Program-made: the position numbers and the translations under genes
The notes under the pieces: generated by a model
What the model was told of the DNA's origin: nothing
Database searches by the model: none
Seen by the model: the letters and a program-made list of their open reading frames with translations, nothing else
Shown here: positions 1 through 6,995 of the stretch, piece by piece
Numbering within the stretch: position 1 is the stretch's first letter
Layout: the number at the start of each line of letters is the position of its first letter
NCBI GenBank assembly: GCA_046351095.1
Contig: JAXLZC010000001.1
Coordinates: 1,240,001-1,304,000 of the forward strand
DNA: 64,000 nucleotides
Reading direction: 5' to 3'
Origin: BQWY01 sp046351095
GTDB lineage: Bacteria; Nitrospirota; Nitrospiria; Nitrospirales; Nitrospiraceae

Positions 1-453
1 CTGCGCGACAAACGGTTACTCGGGATGGACTTGCCCGACATCGTCATGCTGCATGTGAAAACCCGCGAGGAGCAGTACGCGTTGATCCGCCAACACAACG
101 AATGGATGCTGGAAGACCAGCCCGAAACCAAATTGACCCAAGAAGCAGCTGAACTCTTCGTTAGCCGCGTCGTCAATCTCCCGGCCGAAATGCGCGAGAT
201 CAAGCAACCCGGCGCACTGGCCCCCTACGGACTGGCCTCGCCGACGGCGGAGTTCACCGCGACCGGTCGCGACGGGAAAACCGCTCGCCTGATTTTGGGC
301 AGCAAAGCCAACGGGCTCGTCTATGCGAAGGGCCAGGGGCTCACCGGTATCTACCAGGCACGTGCCGACATCGTGGATCAAATTCCGGCCAAGACGTCGC
401 TGGTCAAAGCCGCCACCTCGCCTGCCACGACTTCCGGCCCGGCGGCCAAATAA
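1..453 (+). CDS. DUF4340 domain protein, C-terminal part (5' end outside window)
   Basis: The frame is open from base 1, so the start codon lies upstream and only the last 150 residues are visible. The opening residues LRDKRLLGMDLPDI look like the start of a DUF4340 repeat, a beta-rich extracytoplasmic domain often encoded beside GldG-like ABC-type transport proteins. The visible part continues with alternating strand-like segments and ends in an Ala/Pro/Thr-rich tail. No transporter partner is inside the window, so the role is open. It runs in the same direction as the lipoprotein gene that follows. The family call rests on motif resemblance; the coding frame itself is secure. Confidence 0.7.
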   Translation: MRDKRLLGMDLPDIVMLHVKTREEQYALIRQHNEWMLEDQPETKLTQEAAELFVSRVVNLPAEMREIKQPGALAPYGLASPTAEFTATGRDGKTARLILGSKANGLVYAKGQGLTGIYQARADIVDQIPAKTSLVKAATSPATTSGPAAK

Positions 454-528
454 CTTGCGCCCATGCGACAGATCGTATATAGAGGCGCACGATTTATCCG
501 TTCACATTCCACTCGCGTTGGAGGACAC

Positions 529-966
529 ATGGCACGCACGCACAGCAGAGTGATGGTCTCGGGGTTCTTAGGACTCCTGGGCCTGGTAAGTTTAAGCGCT
601 TGCGCATCCGAGCAAGGCGCGATGCAGAGCGGTGGCGGGTCGAGCAGCACACCGGCCGCCGTAAGCGCCGGGAAGGGTGGCGCGACCGCAGCGATGGCGG
701 ACTCGCTCGCAGCCTGTTTGGCGCGTATTCCGAAGGATTCGACCGATGGCGCGCGTATGGTGGCCGAGCAAACCTGCCGCAGCAACGACGCCTACACCCA
801 GACGATTTCCGGTATGGCCACGAGCAAGAGCGGCGATCGCGCGTCTGCCGGTACGCAGGGCGATTCGATGGAAGCCTGCATGGCCCGCATCCCGAGCAAT
901 GCCACGGCCGGCCAACGGCTCCTGGCGGAATCCAGCTGCCAACGCGACACGACCACCCACCGGTAA
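529..966 (+). CDS. Small lipoprotein with two Cys-bracketed repeats
   Basis: 145 residues from the ATG at 529, which follows a GGAGG ribosome site. A signal peptide ends in the lipobox LSAC with C25 as the lipidated residue. The mature part carries two copies of one module, at residues 58-83 and 112-137. Each reads D-S-x-x-A-C-x-A-R-I-P, then an Arg, an A-E pair and a closing Cys, with identical spacing (C63/C83 and C117/C137), which suggests one disulfide per module. A Ser/Gly-rich linker precedes the repeats. I do not recognise the family; an anchored envelope protein is the likely setting. A longer in-frame start at 463 would lack the signal-peptide form. Confidence 0.8.
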   Translation: MARTHSRVMVSGFLGLLGLVSLSACASEQGAMQSGGGSSSTPAAVSAGKGGATAAMADSLAACLARIPKDSTDGARMVAEQTCRSNDAYTQTISGMATSKSGDRASAGTQGDSMEACMARIPSNATAGQRLLAESSCQRDTTTHR

Positions 967-1131
967 GCGTGGGCCGATTCTTCGAGAGGTCGGCGCTGGC
1001 AAACCCGCCGGCCTCTCGCCTGACCGCGCCGATCCCCGTTCACTCGCTTCACAGCCGTTTCAGCAACATCTCCTGAGTGTGGCCTCGCCAGTGCTGGACT
1101 TGCCATGGGCGTTTCAGTATCGTACGCGCAC

Positions 1132-1208
1132 GCCCCCGTAGCTCAGTTGGATAGAGCAGCGGTTTCCTAAACCGCGGGTCGCACGTTCAATTCGTGTCGG
1201 GGGCACCA
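1132..1208 (+). tRNA. tRNA-Arg (anticodon CCT)
   Basis: A complete cloverleaf. The acceptor stem pairs GCCCCCG with CGGGGGC, the D arm pairs GCTC with GAGC, and the anticodon stem GCGGT/ACCGC closes the loop TTCCTAA with CCT at its centre. The T arm is GCACG-TTCAATT-CGTGT, with one G-U pair. The discriminator is A and CCA is encoded. It reads the AGG codon. Confidence 0.97.
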
Positions 1209-1356
1209 ACCCTTTCCCCTTGCCTATCAAGGGGTTCGCCGTCAGACACGCTCCTCGTGCACCCACAGCCCTCAAAGCACTTCCTGAGCAGCCCCGACAT
1301 TTCTATAGCAGCTCTCACACATCCGACCACGCCGACCTAGCCAGTTCTTGGTCATT

Positions 1357-1365
1357 TGCTACACT
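1357..1365 (+). promoter_or_regulatory. Candidate extended -10 promoter for the PilZ gene
   Basis: TG-C-TACACT is an extended -10 element about 65 bases before the PilZ start; no convincing -35 is seen. The TGCTA core recurs before other genes in this window. Confidence 0.4.
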
Positions 1366-1430
1366 TTCCAGAGTCGAGTGTTTCCGGCACGGCGACATCG
1401 ACCTGGGTAGATCGCATAAGGACCGCCACC

Positions 1431-1781
1431 ATGCGCAAGCGCTCAAAAACTCGGATGGACGCCAGCTTTCCCGTACAGTTCTTGGGAGACGCCACCGTTG
1501 GGCGCGGTACGCTGGTGAACCTCTCGGGCCCAGGCTGCGCCATCGCCAGCCAGACGGTCCTCGCGCCAGGCTCCTACGTGTCGCTCCAAATCAAGATGCC
1601 GACGTCGCCCACGCCCATCGTGGTGGCAGTCGCGATGGTTCGCTGGGCTAAGGACGATCAATTTGGGCTGGAGTTTATTCGGTATGGAAACGGCGGCAAA
1701 GCGCAGCTAGCCCAATTGATGAAAGACCACCGCCACACCCTCTTCGCCGCTCGCGCGGAGTACGACGGTAGCTCCGAGTAA
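1431..1781 (+). CDS. PilZ domain protein (c-di-GMP receptor)
   Basis: 116 residues, a stand-alone PilZ domain. The two c-di-GMP binding signatures are present: R4-x3-R8 at the N-terminus and N30-x-S32-x2-G35 (NLSGPG) after it, followed by the beta-barrel strands. Such proteins bind cyclic di-GMP and pass the signal to motility, polysaccharide or other outputs through protein contact. The ATG at 1431 is chosen because the arginine motif then begins the protein, as is usual; an upstream in-frame ATG at 1356 falls inside the putative promoter. A diguanylate cyclase is encoded at 26727, but no specific link is shown. Confidence 0.85.
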   Translation: MRKRSKTRMDASFPVQFLGDATVGRGTLVNLSGPGCAIASQTVLAPGSYVSLQIKMPTSPTPIVVAVAMVRWAKDDQFGLEFIRYGNGGKAQLAQLMKDHRHTLFAARAEYDGSSE

Positions 1782-1896
1782 GCACCGCCATACCACGCGC
1801 AGCCATTGTTCACGTACCCCTACCTATCTCAACACAGTTTCCCCCTCAGTCATCGAACGGCACGCCGAACAGGCGCTGCACAAAACGATGAGTTTC

Positions 1897-1925
1897 TTGC
1901 CGGTTCTCCGACCCTCGGCTAGACT
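1897..1925 (+). promoter_or_regulatory. Candidate sigma-70 promoter
   Basis: TTGCCG, 17-base spacer, TAGACT. Transcription would start near 1932, inside the longest version of the next reading frame, which favours the ATG at 1987 as the true start. Confidence 0.5.
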
Positions 1926-1986
1926 TTTTCAAGACGCGTACTCTTCGGCGTCCTACGGAACACACGACCGATACCGATCCCGTCCC

Positions 1987-3333
1987 ATGGCACGACCCGT
2001 CGCTAAAGACGCCCGTACTCGCACCAAACAGTCGTCGCCAGTCGACGCGCTGACGACCAGCCTGGGCAAACTCGAGGAATTATTGCCGCAGGTGGAAGAC
2101 CTCAAGCAGGAAGGGTTCCCCTATCGCGATGCCGTCCGCGCCCGTGTGGAGTTGCACGTCCGCGAATGCGCGAAGTTGGCCTTCAGCGACAAGTCGCCCG
2201 AGATGCAGCTCTGGCAGCAGTACCGCCTGGCCGCGTCGTCGCCGGAGGAAGTGGCCGCAACCATCGCCCAGCTCAAACAGTTGGCCGGCGAATTGGGGAA
2301 GAAGCGACGTGAACTCATGGGCGGTCCTCCAGCAGCACCTGCTGCAGCGTCGCCGTCACCAGAAGCTGTGACTTCGGCGGCAACGGCCTCACGGCCGTCG
2401 CCGGAACCAACCGTCGCATCCGCTCCAGCTACGGTCCCCTCGCCGACTCCGACGATCACTACAACTCCCGTCCTCGAGAAGAACCCGACACCTCCGGCAG
2501 CAAAAATTGCACCGGCGAAACTCGAGACATCGAATCGCACACCAGAACCGACACCAGTCGCACAACCGAAACATCCAGCGCCATCAGCAGCCGCGCCGAC
2601 TACGGGCGACCAGGCGGTCGCCCCGATCCAGGCCTCGGCTTCGCAACCCAGCCCTTCGCCAGCGTCGCACCCGACGACTCTTCGTCCGACGACGCCCATC
2701 GCACCCGACTCCCGTGAGCAGGATCGGGCCGCCATCCTCCCGGCGGAAGCGCAGGTTTCGACCCCGAGGCCCCTTATGCAACCATCGCCCATCGTATCTG
2801 TCACACCGCAACCAGAGCCGCCACACGCGGACGTGCCCTCCGCCACGCAGCCGACAACGGAGCGGGACGAACATCACGACACAGACACCATCATTCGAAA
2901 AGTTTGCGCACGCTTCCATACGATCGCGCGACAACTCAGGCTCCGCGGCGAGTATCGTGCCACACTCGACGTCGAGGACGACCGCGACGTCCAGGATCTC
3001 CTCTACGCACTGTTGCGCTACGAGTTGGACGAAGTGGCCCCGCAGGAATGGACGCCGTCGTACCCGGTGTCGTCGCCAAGTGTGGCTCTCGTGCTCCCAA
3101 GCCTCCGATTGGGAATCGTCGCAAAAAAAACCAAGTCCGGCGTCGGCCCGCGAGAACTCGGCCAGCAACTGCTGCTCGATTGTCAGGAATTGGCTAAACC
3201 GAACGGCTACGCGCGGCTCGTGTGTTTCATCTACGATCCGGAAGGTCGCATCGGCAACCCGCGCAGCCTCGAGGCCGAACTGCGCGGTATTGACCTCACG
3301 ATCCGCATCGACACAATCATTTATCCTCGATAA
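1987..3333 (+). CDS. Protein with degenerate DpnII/MboI-type PD-(D/E)XK domain
   Basis: 448 residues in three parts: a helical N-terminal region (about 15-110), a long Pro/Ala/Ser/Thr-rich linker (about 115-295), and a C-terminal domain (about 300-448). The last domain matches the DpnII/MboI restriction-endonuclease-like family seen in many uncharacterised proteins: the D-V-Q-D-L-L motif, WTPSY, and L-V-C-F-I-Y-D-P-E-G-R-I near the end. At the catalytic site, where the family has VD then E-V-K, this protein has V366-A367 and V378-A379-K380. Both acidic metal ligands are therefore lost while the Lys and fold motifs remain. It is probably a binding or scaffold module rather than a nuclease. Start chosen at 1987 because a promoter sits just upstream. 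Confidence 0.75.
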   Translation: MARPVAKDARTRTKQSSPVDALTTSLGKLEELLPQVEDLKQEGFPYRDAVRARVELHVRECAKLAFSDKSPEMQLWQQYRLAASSPEEVAATIAQLKQLAGELGKKRRELMGGPPAAPAAASPSPEAVTSAATASRPSPEPTVASAPATVPSPTPTITTTPVLEKNPTPPAAKIAPAKLETSNRTPEPTPVAQPKHPAPSAAAPTTGDQAVAPIQASASQPSPSPASHPTTLRPTTPIAPDSREQDRAAILPAEAQVSTPRPLMQPSPIVSVTPQPEPPHADVPSATQPTTERDEHHDTDTIIRKVCARFHTIARQLRLRGEYRATLDVEDDRDVQDLLYALLRYELDEVAPQEWTPSYPVSSPSVALVLPSLRLGIVAKKTKSGVGPRELGQQLLLDCQELAKPNGYARLVCFIYDPEGRIGNPRSLEAELRGIDLTIRIDTIIYPR

Positions 3334-3387
3334 TCGAGCCATACCGGCGCGTGCGTTGGTGCATCGAGTGCGCGCTGCCCGAGAGAA

Positions 3388-3416
3388 TTGACATCATGCC
3401 GACCCTCCGTTACTGT
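3388..3416 (+). promoter_or_regulatory. Candidate sigma-70 promoter
   Basis: Perfect -35 TTGACA, 17-base spacer, weak -10 TACTGT. It would give the Lrp/AsnC-domain gene at 3473 a leader of about 50 bases. Confidence 0.5.
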
Positions 3417-3472
3417 CTATCACCGTTCGTCGCCATGCGGGCTGCCGTCGGCGGCGCCGCGAAGGAGTGACC

Positions 3473-3775
3473 ATGGCCGATCGTGCGTACGTGTTGATCA
3501 CCGTGTCGGCCAGCCAAACGAAAGATGTCGTCCGGGCGCTGGCGCAGTTTCGCGAGGTCAAGGTCATCGACCCCTGCTGGGGGAAGCCGGATATTTTTAC
3601 CGTCGTCGAGGTTGCAGACCAGGATGCATTAACCTCGCTGGTCCGCACAAAACTCAGCACGCTCCCTGGCGTCTCGGAGACGGAAACGCACCTGATTTAT
3701 AAACTCGGACTTGAAGGCACGGGGTCCGCGGACAAACCTCAGGACCCGCAGCCGACGAAACCTCGACCACGATGA
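3473..3775 (+). CDS. Lrp/AsnC ligand-binding (RAM) domain protein without DNA-binding domain
   Basis: 100 residues forming a single Lrp/AsnC C-terminal domain. The alternating beta-alpha pattern runs from RAYVLITVSA through a dip at DIFTVVEVADQD to the closing strand after PGVSETETHLIY, which is typical of this effector-binding fold. There is no helix-turn-helix, so it is the stand-alone type, which usually assembles into oligomers and may bind amino acids or small ligands. The ATG at 3473 sits five bases after AAGGAG; a GTG at 3467 is a weaker alternative. Its stop overlaps the next start (ATGA), so the two genes are translationally coupled. Confidence 0.8.
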   Translation: MADRAYVLITVSASQTKDVVRALAQFREVKVIDPCWGKPDIFTVVEVADQDALTSLVRTKLSTLPGVSETETHLIYKLGLEGTGSADKPQDPQPTKPRPR

Positions 3776-4257
3776 CGCCCCCGTTCGCACGCCTGACGTT
3801 CGCTCGGCACTCGTCCCAATCGTTCCTCACAGCTTCGCTCCTGCTCCTGCTTGTGACCGGATGCGCCCATCGCGCACCGGACGACTCGCCCGTCGCTCGT
3901 GAAGCCACCTTTAATGTGTCGGCGGCGCAGGTGCGCGATGCGACGATTGCGGTCCTGACGGAGGCGGGCTACAGCGTGGATGCGACCGGCGACCCGGATG
4001 TCACGCTGACGACCGGATATCGTCGCGAAACGCCCTCGCCCTGGGATTGGTTATTGCGATTTCGTCTCGGCGTGGGACGCACAAAGGCGGATGCGCGCGT
4101 CACGGCGCTCTCGCCGGATTCGAGCAAACTGTCTCTGGATGTGCAGCAGGAAGAAAAGGCGACCTTCTGGCACGGTTGGCAGGAGGGCGAGCCGCCCATG
4201 GCGCAGCGCCCGGAAACCTATCTCCGGCAGATCAAACAGCACCTCCAGGTTTTGTAG
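3772..4257 (+). CDS. Predicted lipoprotein of unknown function
   Basis: 161 residues with a basic N-terminus, a Leu-rich hydrophobic stretch and the lipobox VTGC, so a lipid-anchored envelope protein is expected. The mature part has mixed alpha/beta character (S-A-A-Q-V-R-D-A-T-I-A-V-L near its start), recalling small lipoproteins that process or sense envelope material, but I cannot assign a family. It starts within the stop codon of the Lrp/AsnC-domain gene. Its last 26 bases overlap, tail to tail, with the sigma-54 regulator gene on the other strand. Confidence 0.75.
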   Translation: MTPPFARLTFARHSSQSFLTASLLLLLVTGCAHRAPDDSPVAREATFNVSAAQVRDATIAVLTEAGYSVDATGDPDVTLTTGYRRETPSPWDWLLRFRLGVGRTKADARVTALSPDSSKLSLDVQQEEKATFWHGWQEGEPPMAQRPETYLRQIKQHLQVL

Positions 4258-5725
4258 CGTTCTCGCCCGCCTCAGGATCTTCCCCGAGGTCGATCCCAAA
4301 TCGCTCCGCCATTCGATACAACGTCCGTCGGTCAATGCCAAGGATCTTGGCAGTCTTCACCTTGTTCCCTTTCATTTCTTTGAGCACCCGCAACAGATGG
4401 CGGCGCTCGACCTCTTCAAGCGTTACCAACGTATCGGCAGCCTCGTCCGGACGCGATGCGGGCGCACCAGAAGCGACAGTCGTCGAAGCGGGGGATACCG
4501 GCGCTGTCTGGCCCGGCGCCATACGACGTTCCGCAGCAGCGGCAGCGGGGTTCCGGACCGGCTCGGGAAAGTCCTCCGGTAAAATCACCGGTCCCTGCGT
4601 CAACGACACCGCGCGCTCGACTGCATTTTCCAATTCACGGACGTTGCCCGGCCAGGGATACTGATCGAGGCACACCAACGCCTCCTTGGAAAACGCCCGT
4701 ACCGCCGCCTCGCCGTTCCCGGCATATTTACGCAGAAAGTGCTCTGCCAGCATACGCACATCTTCGCGGCGCTCGCGTAGCGGCGGCAACTTTAAGCGTA
4801 CGACGTTGAGTCGATAGTAGAGGTCCTCGCGGAATTTCCCTTCCTTCACCATCGCCGCAAGGTCGCGATTCGTGGCAGCGATCAACCGCACATCGACCTT
4901 GGTGGACGTATTGCTGCCGACACGACGAATTTCCTGGTCCTGCATGACACGCAAGAGCTTCACTTGCAGCGGCATCCCAAGCTCACCGATCTCATCGAGA
5001 AACAGCGTACCGCCGTCCGCCGTCTCGAAAAGTCCGTGTTTGGTCCCCATCGCGCCGGTAAACGCGCCCTTCTCATGACCGAACATTTCGGATTCCAGCA
5101 GCGCATCCGGCAGGGCGCCGCAATTCACGGGAATAAACGGCCGCTCGCGCCGCGAACCGTGCGAATGGATCGCCCGCGCCACCAATTCCTTTCCCGTGCC
5201 GCTCTCCCCTTCGATCAACACCGTACTTTTCCCCTGTGCCACTCGCGCGACCAACTTGTAGACCTCCAACATCGCGGGGCTGCTGCCGACCAAACCAGTC
5301 AACACGGCGCCGTCCTGCAACGCCTCGCGGTACCGCGCGTTTTCACGCATCAACTTCGCATGTTCAAGGCTGCGCTGCACGACCAGGTTCACATCCTCGC
5401 GCTTGAATGGCTTAGCCAAATAATCGTACGCGCCTTGGTTGATGGCCTCGACCGCACCTTCCAAGGACCCAAACGCCGTCAACAAGACGATCGGTGTATC
5501 CGGCGCCATCCGTTTGAATTCGCGCAAGACATGAAACCCGTCCACCGACCCCATACGAATGTCGGTCAAGACGAGATCGACCGGTCCTCGTTTACCGCGC
5601 GCAATGGCGTCCGCCCCGTTGGTAAAACTCTCGACGGAATGGCCGGCCTTTTCCAACGCCTCGACCAACAACTCTAACGCCACCTCGTCGTCATCGACGA
5701 CCAGAATCTTTGCCCGTAACGGCAT
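4232..5725 (-). CDS. Sigma-54-dependent response regulator (NtrC family)
   Basis: 497 residues with the full NtrC layout: a receiver domain (about 5-120; acidic pocket D11-D12, phospho-acceptor D55), a central AAA+ domain and a C-terminal Fis-type helix-turn-helix (KTAKILGIDRRTLYRM). The AAA+ domain has Walker A GESGTGK, the sigma-54 contact loop GAFTGA and Walker B LFLDE, all intact. When phosphorylated, such proteins bind upstream sites and use ATP to open sigma-54 promoters. It follows the histidine kinase gene by 82 bases and malQ before that, so these two proteins are probably a cognate pair. The targets are unknown; I saw no clear sigma-54 promoter here. Confidence 0.93.
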   Translation of the reverse strand: MPLRAKILVVDDDEVALELLVEALEKAGHSVESFTNGADAIARGKRGPVDLVLTDIRMGSVDGFHVLREFKRMAPDTPIVLLTAFGSLEGAVEAINQGAYDYLAKPFKREDVNLVVQRSLEHAKLMRENARYREALQDGAVLTGLVGSSPAMLEVYKLVARVAQGKSTVLIEGESGTGKELVARAIHSHGSRRERPFIPVNCGALPDALLESEMFGHEKGAFTGAMGTKHGLFETADGGTLFLDEIGELGMPLQVKLLRVMQDQEIRRVGSNTSTKVDVRLIAATNRDLAAMVKEGKFREDLYYRLNVVRLKLPPLRERREDVRMLAEHFLRKYAGNGEAAVRAFSKEALVCLDQYPWPGNVRELENAVERAVSLTQGPVILPEDFPEPVRNPAAAAAERRMAPGQTAPVSPASTTVASGAPASRPDEAADTLVTLEEVERRHLLRVLKEMKGNKVKTAKILGIDRRTLYRMAERFGIDLGEDPEAGENATKPGGAV

Positions 5726-5807
5726 AAACCCCTCACCTCACTCCATACATCCGATGCATCATCACTGTCTGTCCGCTTTCGACAAGACGCTCGACCACAC
5801 TCAATAC

Positions 5808-6995
5808 TTATACCGACGTGTATGTGTCGGTACTCGCATCGGTCGCTCCATCCGGCGCCGTCGGCGCGCCAGCCGGCAGCTCGATCATCACCGTCGTCCC
5901 TTTGCCCACCTCGCTGGCAATACGCAATCGCCCGCCGTGCGCCTTCACGATCTCGCGACTGAGAAACAAGCCGAGTCCACTGCCCTTGCCGACTTCCTTC
6001 GTCGTAAAAAACGGCTCAGCCGTCCGCTGCAAATTCTCCGGTGTAATGCCCACACCTGTATCGGTCACGGTCAGCACGGCGATGCGATCGGGAGGCGCCC
6101 CATGTTCCGGCGGCCAGCCTTCGCGCGTCGTCGCATCGACGGCACACTCTTCGGCAGCCATCGTCACGGTGCCGCCGGTGGCCGTCGCCGCCAACGCATT
6201 CGACAGCAAATTCACCAGCACCTGCTGCATATGCGCCTGATCGGCCCACAAACGCAGGCCTTCGTCGACACAACGTACCTGTAAGGTCACGCCCTTGGCG
6301 AGATACGTCGGCTCCATCAGCGTGGACACGGTCTGCAGCAACTGCATGGCCAGCGCCCAGATCGGCGTCGGCTTTCGGCGACGCGTCGCACTGAGCAGAT
6401 CTTGAATGATATTCACGACGCGCGTGATCTGCGACTCGATCGTATTAAGTCGCTTCGTCGTTTCCGGCGTTTCCGGCACGACATCGCGCAGGGCCTGCAC
6501 ATGCCACGCGATCGAATGGAGCGGCGTCCCGACCTCGTGCGCCACGGACGCGACGAGTTGCCCAACGGCGGCCAGACGCTCCGAGCGCGCCAGGGCGTCC
6601 TTCACCTCGACCAACTGCGTATTCGCGTGGAGCAACTTTTCCGACTGCAACGCCAAGGCCGCCTGCGCCGCCTCCTCGCGCGCCTTGCGCTCTTCCCACA
6701 AGACGCCCATCGTCGCGACGCCACCGAGCACCGCCACCACGACAGTGCGATTGATCACGGCGGACATAAATCGCCCGGGCTTCGTCGGTTGCGCCAGCGC
6801 GATGTAGGTTGCTGCGATACAGACGAGCAGGGTGACATAGACGAGTCGACGATTGCGCGTGGTGGCGACCAAGAGGATGGGCAGGACATACCCGTATGCG
6901 GCGACAACGTTGGCCGGCACCAGCGACTCGACCACGACAATGGCGACAAACAAGAGCGCCGCGACGATCAGGACTGCGCGACGTCTGGGAGTCAT
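5808..6995 (-). CDS. Membrane sensor histidine kinase (NtrB/ZraS-like)
   Basis: 395 residues. The N-terminal 100 residues hold about four short membrane segments with little periplasmic sequence, so the sensed signal is probably in the membrane or cytoplasm. A coiled linker (about 100-140) leads to the HisKA domain, with H153 in VAHEVGTPLHS as the phosphorylation site. The HATPase domain carries the N box (NLLSNALAA), DTGVGI and GKGSGLGL. Its start overlaps the stop of malQ by four bases (ATGA), so it is translationally coupled to that enzyme gene, and it precedes the sigma-54 regulator. It most likely phosphorylates that regulator. Confidence 0.92.
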   Translation of the reverse strand: MTPRRRAVLIVAALLFVAIVVVESLVPANVVAAYGYVLPILLVATTRNRRLVYVTLLVCIAATYIALAQPTKPGRFMSAVINRTVVVAVLGGVATMGVLWEERKAREEAAQAALALQSEKLLHANTQLVEVKDALARSERLAAVGQLVASVAHEVGTPLHSIAWHVQALRDVVPETPETTKRLNTIESQITRVVNIIQDLLSATRRRKPTPIWALAMQLLQTVSTLMEPTYLAKGVTLQVRCVDEGLRLWADQAHMQQVLVNLLSNALAATATGGTVTMAAEECAVDATTREGWPPEHGAPPDRIAVLTVTDTGVGITPENLQRTAEPFFTTKEVGKGSGLGLFLSREIVKAHGGRLRIASEVGKGTTVMIELPAGAPTAPDGATDASTDTYTSV

